Counted from the first letter of the stretch, positions 43,659 to 51,946 are shown. The stretch is DNA of 64,000 bases from Dehalococcoidia bacterium (GCA_009379925.1 WHSU01000008.1:1-64000), one strand, 5' to 3'. The notes: generated by a model not told the origin, from the letters alone. Numbers and translations: made by a program.

Positions 43659-45305
43659 TTGGCGGTGTGGGAGTTCATCGGGTGCCACGCGAGACGGCGG
43701 CGGGTAGACCTTGCCGGCCTGCTCTGGCCCGCCGTGGCCACGGCGGGCTTCGGGCTCGTCGCCTGGCTGTTGGCATCGGCGCCCGCGGCGGGTGAGGCGC
43801 CCACCAGGGTACGGATCGACGCGGGCAGCGACGTGCGGGCCATTGTGGCCGCTCATCCACCGGGGACGACGTTCGTCCTCGGCGCGGGGATACACCGGCT
43901 GCAGTCCGTGGTCCCGCGGGACGGCGATACGTTCGAAGGCGAGCCGGGCGCGACCATGCGCGGGTCCCGGGTGCTCGATGCCTTCGAGCCGGCGGGCCGG
44001 CTCTGGATTGCGCGCGGACAGACACAGCAGGCCAACAACACGGGTCTGTGCCGCCCCTGGGGACCAGACGAGCCTCCGGTGCTGTGCACCTATCCGGAGC
44101 AACTCTTCATCGACGGCCAACGACTGACGCCGGTCGACGCGCCGCGGGCGGTCGATGCCCTGAGCTACCACTTCGACTACGAGCGGGACGCGATCTACAT
44201 CGGTGTCGACCCCGCGGGCCGGCTGGTGGAGACGAGCGTCACCGAGCGCGCCTTCAGCGGTACGGCACGCGATGTCACCATCCGCGGCCTGGTCATCGAG
44301 CACTACGCCAACCGCTCGCAGACCGGCGCCGTCCACGGCGCGAAGAGCGCCGGATGGACCGTCGAGGCGAACGAGATCCGGCTGAACCACGGGCACGGCA
44401 TCCGCACCGGGCCGGGGATGGTGGTGCGCGGCAACCGTGTCCATCACCAGGGCCAGTTGGGCATCGGCGGCGCCGGCGACGGCGTCCTGGTGGCCGGCAA
44501 CGAGATCGCCTTCAACAACCAGGCGGGCTTCGCGCCCGGATGGGAAGCGGGCGGCACGAAGTTCGTCAAGAGCGATGGGCTGGTCGTGCGGGACAACTGG
44601 GTGCATCGCAACGTCGGCCGCGGCATCTGGACGGACATCGACGTCATCAACGCTCGCATCGAGGGCAACGTCGTGGAGTGGAACACGTCCGCCGGGATCG
44701 TCCACGAGATCAGCTACCGGGCGACCATCCGCGGCAACGTCTCTCGCTTCAACGGCATCGAGCGTGATGAGTGGCTGTGGGGCGCGCAGATCCTGGTGCA
44801 GAACGGCCGCGACGTCGTCGTGAGCCGCAACCTCGCCGTCGTGCACGAGGACGGCGGCGACGGCATCGCGATCATCAACCAGGACCGAGGTGACGGCGAG
44901 TACGGGCCGCGTGCCTCCGCGAACGTCACCGTGTCCGGGAACACCGTCGTCCACCTCGGGTCTGTGGGGCACTCGGGGGTGGTCGACGACGTGGGGCCAC
45001 TTGACCCCGCGTGCGGCGAGGCGGCGGGTAACCGCTTCGAGGACAACGCTTACTTCCTCGGACACCGGTCCGGCCGAAGGTGGGAGTGGTGTGGCGCCCG
45101 GACGTGGCTGGAGATGCAGGCCCTAGGCCTGGAGGCGAACGGGCGTATCCGCGCCGGCTCCACCGCCGGCATCCGCATCGTCGGCGCCGCCTGTTGCTCT
45201 GACCGCGATTGGCCGATGCTGCTCGCCCTGCACCACACGATGCCCGGCGTCAGGTCCTTCGAGGGCGGCGGCGCGGGCGTGTTGGTAGGCGGGGAACCAG
45301 ACTGA
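43659..45305 (+). CDS. membrane-anchored right-handed parallel beta-helix protein
   Basis: A 548-residue protein. One N-terminal membrane helix (LLWPAVATAGFGLVAWLLA, residues 21-39) is followed by an extracytoplasmic beta-helix. Successive coils are visible as TIRGLVIEHYANR, WTVEANEIRLNHGHGI, MVVRGNRVHHQGQLG, VLVAGNEIAFNNQAG, VVRDNWVHRNVGRG and ARIEGNVVEWNTSAG. Such folds occur in pectate-lyase-like polysaccharide enzymes and in adhesins. A C-terminal part with Cys pairs (ACCSD) may cap it. The start is a TTG at 43659 with GTG at 43665 as an alternative; neither has a good ribosome-binding site. Confidence 0.8.
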   Translation: MAVWEFIGCHARRRRVDLAGLLWPAVATAGFGLVAWLLASAPAAGEAPTRVRIDAGSDVRAIVAAHPPGTTFVLGAGIHRLQSVVPRDGDTFEGEPGATMRGSRVLDAFEPAGRLWIARGQTQQANNTGLCRPWGPDEPPVLCTYPEQLFIDGQRLTPVDAPRAVDALSYHFDYERDAIYIGVDPAGRLVETSVTERAFSGTARDVTIRGLVIEHYANRSQTGAVHGAKSAGWTVEANEIRLNHGHGIRTGPGMVVRGNRVHHQGQLGIGGAGDGVLVAGNEIAFNNQAGFAPGWEAGGTKFVKSDGLVVRDNWVHRNVGRGIWTDIDVINARIEGNVVEWNTSAGIVHEISYRATIRGNVSRFNGIERDEWLWGAQILVQNGRDVVVSRNLAVVHEDGGDGIAIINQDRGDGEYGPRASANVTVSGNTVVHLGSVGHSGVVDDVGPLDPACGEAAGNRFEDNAYFLGHRSGRRWEWCGARTWLEMQALGLEANGRIRAGSTAGIRIVGAACCSDRDWPMLLALHHTMPGVRSFEGGGAGVLVGGEPD

Positions 45306-45320
45306 GCGCGCTGCGTAAGT

Positions 45321-45791
45321 CTACCCACGAACGATCCGCGCGACCGTGGCCTCGGTGAGCCCAGCGAGGTCGGCGGGCGCCAGCACGATCTCCAATCCGC
45401 GCCGGCCGCCGCTGACGTAGACGGTCGCGTATCGACTGGCCGAGTCGTCGAGGGCAGTGGGGAGCCGTCGCTTCTGGCCCAGTGGGCTGATGCCGCCCAC
45501 CACGTAGCCGGTGGCCCGCTGCGCCTCGGCCGGGCCGGCCATTTCGGCCTTGCGGGCGCCCAGCGTGGCGGCGAGCGCCTTCAGGTCGAGCCGTTCGGCG
45601 ACGGGGACGATGGCCACGGCGAGCCGTCCGGTATCCAACTTCGCGACGAGTGTCTTGAACACCCGCTCGGCGGGGACACCAAGCATCGATGCGGCCTCCG
45701 CGCCGTAGGCGGCGGCTGCCGGGTCGTGCTCGTACTGCACCACCTCGAACGGGATGCCGGCGCGCCGGGCTGCCTCGACTGCCGGCGTCAT
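45321..45791 (-). CDS. ybaK: YbaK/EbsC family aminoacyl-tRNA deacylase
   Basis: A 156-residue YbaK-type protein, which hydrolyses Cys-tRNA(Pro) and related mischarged tRNAs in the cytoplasm. Family marks are YGAEAASMLGVPAERVFKTLVA with its lysine, AIVPVAERLDLKALAATLGARKAEMA, and the GYVVGGISPLGQKRRLPTALDDSA segment. The start is the ATG at 45789-45791. The frame continues far upstream, but that part overlaps the SnoaL gene in another frame and has no similarity. Confidence 0.93.
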   Translation of the reverse strand: MTPAVEAARRAGIPFEVVQYEHDPAAAAYGAEAASMLGVPAERVFKTLVAKLDTGRLAVAIVPVAERLDLKALAATLGARKAEMAGPAEAQRATGYVVGGISPLGQKRRLPTALDDSASRYATVYVSGGRRGLEIVLAPADLAGLTEATVARIVRG

Positions 45792-45847
45792 ACGCCTCCT
45801 CGAGGGCCGTCCGGCCGTCCTGGACGCCGACCCCCGCAGTCTAGTGG

Positions 45848-46270
45848 CTAGCGCCAGCGCACGATGCTCCACTCCTCCGAGATGCGCCCGTCCTGCAGAC
45901 AGTGAAGCAGCACGGCGTCGGCGTACATCTGGCGTCCGGTAGCGGCGTGGCCCTGGAACCGGTCCGTGTGCTTGCCCCGGAAGGTCACGTGCGTCACCAC
46001 GCGGCCGCCGATGGCCTCCATGTGCCGGATGTCCACCTCCGGCTGGGAGAAGCCATCGAAGACGACTTCCCCGAACGGCGCCGCGGTGTCGCCGCCGCAG
46101 GCCTGGCGCGCCGGTCCATACTGACGGAAGTCCGGCGCGTAGAACTCCGGGTCGAGTACGCCTCGCTCGCCTGCCACGCCACGGGCCAGCCGGCGCGAGA
46201 GCGCCCGGCGGACAACATCGATATTGCGCGCGGTCTCGGTCTGTGCTTCGCGTTCCACCAGGTTCGTCAT
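45848..46270 (-). CDS. SnoaL-like / NTF2-fold protein
   Basis: A 140-residue protein with the cone-shaped NTF2 fold pattern of SnoaL-like polyketide cyclases and ester-cyclase relatives. It has ALSRRLARGVAGERGVLDPEFYAPDFRQY, IRHMEAIGGRVVTHVTFRGKHT, and a final LHCLQDGRISEEWSIVRWR. The conserved EEW near the end is typical. The catalytic activity is unknown; many members bind small hydrophobic ligands. It lies downstream of an intrinsic terminator at 46401-46441, with a leader of about 130 bases in which I see nothing else. Confidence 0.75.
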   Translation of the reverse strand: MTNLVEREAQTETARNIDVVRRALSRRLARGVAGERGVLDPEFYAPDFRQYGPARQACGGDTAAPFGEVVFDGFSQPEVDIRHMEAIGGRVVTHVTFRGKHTDRFQGHAATGRQMYADAVLLHCLQDGRISEEWSIVRWR

Positions 46271-46400
46271 GGCCGTCTCCGTCTCGCTCCCATCGAATGC
46301 ACTGGCTTTCCACTGAGGAGAGCATCCGGCAGACAGGCGAGGGGGTCGTCGGCAGGCGGTACCTAAGTTGCCTACCCACGCTGCCTAGATCGCACAGGTC

Positions 46401-46441
46401 ACAAAAAAGAGCGACGGCCGGGGAGCGCTCCCCGGCCGTCG
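46401..46441 (-). terminator. intrinsic terminator after the TPP-riboswitch operon
   Basis: A perfect 14-pair stem (46412-46425 with 46428-46441) is followed on the minus strand by a six-T run (46408-46403). It lies about 100 bases after the flavoprotein stop at 46540 and so ends the thiamine-precursor operon. Confidence 0.85.
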
Positions 46442-46454
46442 ACAGGTAAAGGGT

Positions 46455-46509
46455 GCCCCGGTCCTGGCTGCCGTCGGACCGGGGCGGTGCAAGGGGTCCA
46501 GTCCTTGCA
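46455..46509 (-). other. two further hairpins between the flavoprotein gene and the terminator
   Basis: GCCCCGGTCC/GGACCGGGGC (46455-46464 with 46476-46485) is a perfect ten-pair stem with an 11-base loop. TGCAAGG/CCTTGCA (46488-46494 with 46503-46509) is a seven-pair stem. With the terminator they form a compact structured 3-prime region that could be a processed small RNA. A 44-codon frame starting ATGAAAGTGATG at 46519 crosses all three structures and is probably not translated. Confidence 0.5.
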
Positions 46510-46539
46510 TCACTTTCATTGCCCCGGACGGCGCGGATG

Positions 46540-47685
46540 TTACGCCGGTCCCGAAGAATCTCCGGATTGCAGCAACTCGGCGCCGACGCCCTCGAGCGCC
46601 ACCGAGGCGGAGGCGCCCGCGTTCTGGGTGAGCGCGTTGGCGTCACGCCAGCACCGGCCCAGATCGCTGGAGGCGAACAGGGCGCTGGTCCCGGCGGCCT
46701 CGTACAGGAGCTGTGCCGCTCGTGCCCCAGAGCTGGCCGCATGCACGGAGGCCAGTCGAGTCCGTGCGCGTGCCTCGGCGGTTAGTGCCCGTCCCTCGAC
46801 GACAGCATCCCAAGAAGCGTGTGCGGCTTCGTAGAAGAATGCGCGGGCTGCGCCAACGAGCGCCTCCGCCTCGGCGTAGCGGATGCGGGCATCCGGCCGT
46901 TCCGCGAGCAACGCCTCGCTGCCCTTCGGGCGCTTGGTACGCGCCAGCGCGCGGAACGCCTCCAGCGTGTGGCCCGCAATCCCCAGGGCGACCGCACCGA
47001 AGGCGAGTGCGGCGTTCAGGTCGAAGGGGAACCGGTACAGCGGCCCCGGCTCGCGGGCGGGTTCATCGAACAGCGTGAACGTGCGGTCATCCGGGACGAA
47101 GCAACCGTCCACCGTGAAGTCGTGGCTCCCGGTCGCGCGCAGTCCCGACACGTCCCACGCCTCGATGACGTGGACGGCGTCGCGCGGGACCGCGAAGGCG
47201 CGCACCCGAGGCGGGTCGCGGCCATCCTCCACCACGCAAGTAGCCGTGAACCACGTCGCGTGCGGCGCGCCGCTGGCGAAACGCCAGCGCCCCTGCACCT
47301 CGATGCCGCCGTCGACGGGCCGTCCTCGGCCGGTGGGTGCTCCGCTGCCGGCCACGACCGCCTCTCGGGGTCCGAACACCTCGCGCGCCGTGTGTTCCGG
47401 CAGGAAGCCGGCGAAGAGCCCCGCACCGCCGCCGATCATGACCGTCCAGCCGGCAGCGCCGTCCAACCGCGACACTGCTTCGTAGACCTCCAGGGTGTAG
47501 GGGATCGACAGTTCGTCGTCGCCCATCGAGCGGGGCATCCAGAGCCGGAGCAGCCGCTCGTCGTGCATCGCCTCGATGACCTCCGGGACGATGCGGCCCA
47601 GGCGCTCTGACTCGGCCGCGGTCTCGCGCACCAGCGGCGCGATGCGTTCCACGGCCGCCAGAACCTGTTCGCGTGAGCGGTTCAT
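46540..47685 (-). CDS. acyl-CoA-dehydrogenase-fold flavoprotein (flavin monooxygenase-like) in the thiamine-precursor operon
   Basis: A 381-residue protein of the acyl-CoA dehydrogenase fold, closest in pattern to two-component flavin monooxygenases such as HsaA and DszC. The N-terminus RIAPLVRETAAESERLGRIVPEVIEAM, the LDGAAGWTVMIGGGAG stretch, WRFASGAPHATWF and the C-terminal YEAAGTSALFASSDLGRCWRDAN are features of that branch. The acyl-CoA dehydrogenase catalytic glutamate and the GTSEIQ motif are absent. The ATG at 47683-47685 overlaps the ATPase stop by four bases, so it is co-translated with the importer and lies under the TPP riboswitch. A role in modifying an imported thiamine precursor is inferred, not shown. 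Confidence 0.85.
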   Translation of the reverse strand: MNRSREQVLAAVERIAPLVRETAAESERLGRIVPEVIEAMHDERLLRLWMPRSMGDDELSIPYTLEVYEAVSRLDGAAGWTVMIGGGAGLFAGFLPEHTAREVFGPREAVVAGSGAPTGRGRPVDGGIEVQGRWRFASGAPHATWFTATCVVEDGRDPPRVRAFAVPRDAVHVIEAWDVSGLRATGSHDFTVDGCFVPDDRTFTLFDEPAREPGPLYRFPFDLNAALAFGAVALGIAGHTLEAFRALARTKRPKGSEALLAERPDARIRYAEAEALVGAARAFFYEAAHASWDAVVEGRALTAEARARTRLASVHAASSGARAAQLLYEAAGTSALFASSDLGRCWRDANALTQNAGASASVALEGVGAELLQSGDSSGPA

Positions 47686-48488
47686 GGCGCACTCCGCTGG
47701 CCGGAGGGGACGGCGCGCGGCTCCTCTGGGGGCGTGACGCCTTCCAGCGCATCGAGGACGCGCGCCTTCAGTTCGACAAACGCCGGCGTGGTCGTGTCGC
47801 GCGCCGTCCGCGGCCGTGGGAGCGGCACATCGATGGTCGCGACGAGGCGCCCTGGACGCCGCGAGAGGATGTAGACAACGTCCGCCAGCACGAGCGCCTC
47901 CTCGATGTCGTGGGTGACGAGCATCACCGTGCGGCCATCGCGCCGCCAGACCTCCTGTAGCCACGCGTGCATCTCGCGGCGCGTGATGGCGTCCAGCGCG
48001 CCGAATGGCTCATCGAGCAGCAACACCGGGCGCGGCATCAGGAACGTGCGCAGCAGCGCGAGGCGCTGTCGCATCCCACCGGAGAGCTGGGAGGGCCACG
48101 CCTGCTCGAAGCCGGACAGCCCGAAGCGCTCCATCAGCACCTCGGCGCGCTCGTGCGCCTCGGCTCGGGGTACGCCGGCGATCTCCGCGCCCAGCGTGGC
48201 GTTCGCCAGCACGCGCCGCCACGGCAGCAGCAGGTCACGCTGCGGCATGAAGCTCACGCCGCCCGGTTCGCCGATGACCTCGTGCCCGTCCACCGCGGCC
48301 CGGCCTTCCGAAGGACGGAGCAGGCCCGCGAGCACGCGCAACAGCGTGCTCTTGCCAGAGCCGGACGGCCCCACGACCGCGGCGAACCTGCCCTGGGGCA
48401 CCTCAAGCGACAGCCCGTCGAGGGCGAGCACGGGCGGCGCCCCCGCGAAGCGGTGGGTGAGGTGCTGGACGCTGATGCCGGCGGTCAT
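47682..48488 (-). CDS. ABC importer ATPase for thiamine precursor (ThiZ type)
   Basis: A 268-residue ABC ATPase of the nitrate/taurine/HMP family. Walker A is GPSGSGKST, the Q loop lies in GGVSFMPQRDLLLPW, the signature is LSGGMRQR, Walker B is PVLLLDEPFGALD and the H-loop is VTHDIEEA. The start is the ATG at 48486-48488, five bases after the binding-protein stop. It energises the permease encoded two genes upstream. The C-terminal 40 residues are rich in Pro/Arg. Confidence 0.93.
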   Translation of the reverse strand: MTAGISVQHLTHRFAGAPPVLALDGLSLEVPQGRFAAVVGPSGSGKSTLLRVLAGLLRPSEGRAAVDGHEVIGEPGGVSFMPQRDLLLPWRRVLANATLGAEIAGVPRAEAHERAEVLMERFGLSGFEQAWPSQLSGGMRQRLALLRTFLMPRPVLLLDEPFGALDAITRREMHAWLQEVWRRDGRTVMLVTHDIEEALVLADVVYILSRRPGRLVATIDVPLPRPRTARDTTTPAFVELKARVLDALEGVTPPEEPRAVPSGQRSAP

Positions 48489-48493
48489 CGTGG

Positions 48494-49573
48494 CTAGCTC
48501 TCCGGGAGGTATTCGTTGGTGAAGGTGGCGTCCGGGTCGACCTCGGTCTCCGTCAGGCCGGCCTCGCGCAAGAACGCCTCGAAGCGTTCCCAATTCTCCG
48601 GGTCCTGCACGCCCCACGGCTGCCCGTCCGCCGCGTAGAGCGGCGCGTGGTACTCCGCGCTGGCGCGCACCAGGCCTTCGTCCAGCTCGGGCGCGGCCGC
48701 CAGCAGTGCATCCGCCGCCGCGTCGGGGTCTTCGATGGCGCGGTCGTACCCGCGCGCCGTCGCCTCCAGGAAGGCGCGGACGAGATCGGGCTGCTCCGCC
48801 AGCATCGTCTCGTTGGTGATGAACGCGGGGGTGTACCAGTCCGGGATGCAGTCCAGGTAGTCGACGAACTTGAGGCTCGACACCTCGACGCCCTCGACCT
48901 CGCTCGCTCGGAGCGCGTCCCAGCCCTCGAAGACCCACACGAAGTCGAAGCGGTCCTGCTCCATCCCGGCCAGGTAGTCGATGTTGCCCACCTCGACGAA
49001 CTCCACTTGCGAGGGGTCGCCGCCGTCGCACTCCACCAGCGTGTTGAGCAGCTCCTGTTCCAGCGCCCCGCCGAAGCCGCCGTAGGTCTTCCCCTGGAGG
49101 TCTGACGGGCGTTCGATGCCCTCTGAGGCGAGGGCCATGAGGCTGGAGGCGTTGAACGGCAGGATCGCGGCGATGGACACGACCGGCGCGCCCTCCGCGC
49201 GGGCGGGGATGATCGACTCCGCGACGCCGATGCCAAATTCGGCCTGGCCGGCAGCCACCACGGCGACGCCACCGGCGGTCGCCGGCTCGACGATCTCGAG
49301 GTCGAGGCCGGCCTCCTCGTACCAGCCTTCCGCTAGTGCGATGTAGATGCCGGCGTGGTGGTTGTTGGGCGTCCAGTTCAGCATCAGGGTCACCTCGGTC
49401 AGCTCGCCCGACGCCTCCGCTGTGCCGGTCGCTGCGGACGTGGGGTCCGCGTCCGCCGACGCCGGGTCGTCGTCGTCGCAAGCGACCAGGGTGGCGGTCG
49501 CGAGCGCCAGCAGCGCCAGCACGGTCGCGCCGAGCCGCGTCGTGCGCGCCGTCCGGCGTGGAGTCGTCGTCAT
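48494..49573 (-). CDS. thiamine-precursor-binding lipoprotein (ThiY/NMT1 type)
   Basis: A 359-residue lipoprotein (lipobox LVAC, Cys32) with an acidic linker and an NMT1/THI5-like domain. The start of the mature domain, MLNWTPNNHHAGIYIALAEG and WYEEAGLDLEIVEP, is characteristic of ThiY-type proteins that bind formylaminopyrimidine or HMP. GQAEFGIGVAES and the WVFEGWDALRA segment fit as well. The start ATG overlaps the permease stop by four bases. Control by the TPP riboswitch upstream supports the ligand assignment. Confidence 0.92.
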   Translation of the reverse strand: MTTTPRRTARTTRLGATVLALLALATATLVACDDDDPASADADPTSAATGTAEASGELTEVTLMLNWTPNNHHAGIYIALAEGWYEEAGLDLEIVEPATAGGVAVVAAGQAEFGIGVAESIIPARAEGAPVVSIAAILPFNASSLMALASEGIERPSDLQGKTYGGFGGALEQELLNTLVECDGGDPSQVEFVEVGNIDYLAGMEQDRFDFVWVFEGWDALRASEVEGVEVSSLKFVDYLDCIPDWYTPAFITNETMLAEQPDLVRAFLEATARGYDRAIEDPDAAADALLAAAPELDEGLVRASAEYHAPLYAADGQPWGVQDPENWERFEAFLREAGLTETEVDPDATFTNEYLPES

Positions 49574-50385
49574 CGCTCTTCCCCCTCGGTCGACACATAT
49601 CGGTAAGGCATGGCGAGTCGCGCGATGAGGTGCACCGCGGCGAACATCGCGATGCTGACGGCTGCGATCACGATCACGGCGACCAGCACGCGGTCGACGC
49701 GGAATGCGCTCTGCGCACGCGTGATGAAGAGCCCCAGGCCGGAGCTGGCGCCCACCCACTCGCCAATCACCGCCGCCAGCACGGCGTAGGTGGCGCTGAT
49801 CTGGAGCCCGGCGAAGAACGAGGGCAGCGCCGAAGGCACGAGGACGGAGCGCAGCACCTGCCAGCGTCCGGCGCCCATGCCACGCACCAACTCGATCAGG
49901 TCGCGGTCGGCGCGGAGCAGTCCGTCCGTGGTGGCGACCGCGATCGGGAAGAAGCCGACCAGCGCCACGATCAGCACCTTCGGCGTGAGCCCGAACCCGA
50001 ACCAGACGACGAGCAGCGGCGCCATCACGATCATCGGGATGTTCTGCGACAGCACCAGCAGCGGGTAGAAGGCCCGACGCAGCTGCGGGATGCTCACGAC
50101 CAGCGCCGCGAACGCAACCCCGACCACGATGGCGAACCCGAGGCCGACGATGGCCTCCGTCATCGTCGTGCGGATGTGGTCCGGCAGCGTAGAGCGCACC
50201 TCCAGGAAAGCGGTCCACACGTCGCTCGGCGGCGGGAGCATGTACCCCGGCACGGCGAACGTGCGCACGCCCACTTCCCAGGCCGCGAGCAGCAGCACAA
50301 TCAGCGCCACGGGCGGCGCCGCCATCGCGGCCCAGCGCGCCAGCCGCGACGCGCGCCGCGCGCGGCCGCCGGCGGTGCTAGCCAC
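49570..50385 (-). CDS. ABC importer permease for thiamine precursor (ThiX type)
   Basis: A 271-residue BPD_transp_1 permease with about six membrane helices. The EAA loop is LIELVRGMGAGRWQVLRSVLVPSALPSFFAGLQ. The N-terminal segment APPVALIVLLLAAWEVGVRTFAVPGYMLPPPSDVWTAF is typical of the nitrate/taurine/HMP type. It overlaps the thiamine-binding gene by eight bases at its start and the binding-protein gene by four bases at its end. Confidence 0.93.
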   Translation of the reverse strand: MASTAGGRARRASRLARWAAMAAPPVALIVLLLAAWEVGVRTFAVPGYMLPPPSDVWTAFLEVRSTLPDHIRTTMTEAIVGLGFAIVVGVAFAALVVSIPQLRRAFYPLLVLSQNIPMIVMAPLLVVWFGFGLTPKVLIVALVGFFPIAVATTDGLLRADRDLIELVRGMGAGRWQVLRSVLVPSALPSFFAGLQISATYAVLAAVIGEWVGASSGLGLFITRAQSAFRVDRVLVAVIVIAAVSIAMFAAVHLIARLAMPYRYVSTEGEER

Positions 50386-50680
50386 GGAACTTCGAGGTCA
50401 GGCTCTCCATGGTGGAGCCGGAGGCCTCGTCCGCCGACTGGGCGAATTTCACGACGCTGACGACGCTCCGCGCGCCCGCTTCCAGGCACGCCTCGTGGAC
50501 CCGCCGGACAAGCGGCCACAGCGCCTCCGGCTCCCCCTCGATCGTCGTGCCGAGCGGGTCGACCTCATACCGGAGGCCCGACTGCTGGATGACGGCGATC
50601 GCCGCCTCGACGTGCGCGTAGCGGTTGTCGCCGCTACCGGGCGGGTTGGGCAGGCATTCGATCTCCACGAGCACAGGCAC
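50378..50680 (-). CDS. thiamine-binding protein of the MTH1187/YkoF-like family
   Basis: A 100-residue Thiamine_BP (DUF77) family protein: VEIECLPNPPGSGDNRYAHVEAAIAVIQQSGLRYEVDPLGTTIEGE, then WPLVRRVHEACLEAGARSVVSVVKF. The ferredoxin-like fold binds thiamine-type ligands in characterised relatives. Either GTG at 50678-50680 or the GTG at 50672-50674 could start it; GAGGTG is better spaced for the second. It is the first gene after the TPP riboswitch and may bind the imported precursor in the cytoplasm. Confidence 0.9.
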   Translation of the reverse strand: MPVLVEIECLPNPPGSGDNRYAHVEAAIAVIQQSGLRYEVDPLGTTIEGEPEALWPLVRRVHEACLEAGARSVVSVVKFAQSADEASGSTMESLTSKFRG

Positions 50681-50745
50681 ACCTCGCTGTCCGCGACGGC
50701 GCGCAGCCGGGAACCATGCTCGAAGGTCGAGTGTGTAGTGAATGG

Positions 50746-50780
50746 GCTGCGCGTGCGCGCAGCGAGCGACCGTGCTCGCT
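50746..50780 (-). promoter_or_regulatory. candidate expression platform of the TPP riboswitch
   Basis: Two perfect hairpins overlap by three bases: an eight-pair stem at 50746-50763 and a seven-pair stem (AGCGAGC/GCTCGCT) at 50761-50780. They may be alternatives. No T run follows, so control at translation, or Rho-dependent control, is more likely than intrinsic termination. Confidence 0.4.
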
Positions 50781-50792
50781 CTGCAAAGTGGA

Positions 50793-50875
50793 CCGCTTCC
50801 CTACGCTCGCATTACCGAGGTCAGGTTCCTGGGGTGGTCCCACGCGGGATCTCAGCCTTGCGGCCCCCCCAGCGG
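50793..50875 (-). ncRNA. TPP riboswitch (THI box aptamer)
   Basis: On the minus strand the conserved parts appear in order: GGCTGAGATCCC (50857-50846), a GGGACCACCCC return strand, GAACCTGA (50828-50821), then GGTAATGCGAGCGTAGGGA (50816-50798). P1 closes as CCGCT (50875-50871) with AGCGG (50797-50793). GGGG pairs with CCCC in P2, TCCC with GGGA in P3, and CTCG with CGAG around GTAATG on the other arm. Thiamine diphosphate binding should switch off the operon from 50680 down to 46540. About 115 bases separate the aptamer from the first start codon. Confidence 0.95.
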
Positions 50876-51089
50876 CGCACCGGTATTCCGACCGTTGCAA
50901 TCGCGATGGTATGTCGCGGACCTGCCGCACGCAATGGATTCCGAGCTCACCCCGCCCATCGCGCCCCTATCGCGCGAGCACGCGCGAGCCCACCGGCGGA
51001 TGCACGAGCGCCGGAGACTGAGGAACGGCGGAGGCCCGTCGAGAATCAGGACGAGGCTCGTGAACCTCGACGGCCCCGAGGAGGAGTCC

Positions 51090-51887
51090 ATGACGATCGC
51101 CCTGCCCACCGAATTGCCGGTGCTGTCGGCGCCACGCGCGCGAGCGCTGCTGCTGATGTGGAACCCCGACGCCGAGATTGACGACTACGTGTCAGTGATG
51201 GAGGGCGACCCGGCGCTCACCTCGGCAGTGCTACGTGCGGCCAACTCCGCCGCCTCGTGGCCGGTCGCGCGGGTCGCTACGGCCCGAGAGGCGGCGATCC
51301 GCATCGGGCGGGAGGCGGTGAGGCAGATCACGACCGCGCTGATCGTACGCTCCGAGTTCGACCGGCTGGACGAGTCCGGCATCGACGACGGTGAGTTGTG
51401 GGACCACCTGCTCGCCGTCGGGCTGCTCGCGGAACGGCTCGCGGGCGACGCGCACGGACCGCTCGCGTTCACGACGGGGCTCCTCCACGACATCGGGCGG
51501 CTCTCCATGGCCGGGCAGCAGCCGGCGAAGTACGCCCGCGTCGCGCTCGAGGTGGAGTCCGGCCGTCCGGCCATGGAGGCGGAAGCAGCCGCCTTCCTGA
51601 CCGACCACGCCGCGTGGGGCGCCCGCATCGCAGAGGCGTGGCGGTTCCCAGACGAGGTGGTGGAGGCCATCGGCAGCCACCACACCGGCGAGGGCGGGGC
51701 GCTGGCGACCGCGATCCACGCGGCGCGCGACCTCTCGTGGGCCCTCGGGGTGGGCGACGGCCTCGCGTATCCCTCCGGCAGCAGCCAGCCATCGGAGACG
51801 TACAGCGCGCTCGTCGAGGAACTGGGGGGCGCGCGCGGCCTGCGTCGCCACCTCCGCTGGTACCGCGAGGCGACCCGGCCGCGCTAA
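51090..51887 (+). CDS. HDOD-domain protein
   Basis: A 265-residue HDOD protein. The start is the ATG at 51090 behind GAGGAGGAG. The domain includes LTSAVLRAANSAASWPVARVATAREAAIRIG near the N-terminus and the HD pair in TTGLLHDIGRLSM. It ends with IGSHHTGEG. HDOD proteins usually act in signalling, often beside c-di-GMP enzymes, and many are not catalytic although this one keeps the His-Asp pair. No partner domain or regulator gene is adjacent. Confidence 0.9.
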   Translation: MTIALPTELPVLSAPRARALLLMWNPDAEIDDYVSVMEGDPALTSAVLRAANSAASWPVARVATAREAAIRIGREAVRQITTALIVRSEFDRLDESGIDDGELWDHLLAVGLLAERLAGDAHGPLAFTTGLLHDIGRLSMAGQQPAKYARVALEVESGRPAMEAEAAAFLTDHAAWGARIAEAWRFPDEVVEAIGSHHTGEGGALATAIHAARDLSWALGVGDGLAYPSGSSQPSETYSALVEELGGARGLRRHLRWYREATRPR

Positions 51888-51946
51888 CGCCGGCGCCGTC
51901 CCCATCGTCTGCGTGATATCGTGCCGCCGCTTCGAAGGAGGGCGGC

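Noticed and set aside
46385-46519. 44-codon frame starting ATGAAAGTGATG on the minus strand
   Set aside because: It runs through three perfect hairpins, including the terminator, so its conservation can be explained by RNA structure.
48494-50218. Extended frame that would add 215 residues to the ThiY-type protein
   Set aside because: The signal peptide and lipobox begin at 49573; the upstream part is a shadow of the permease.
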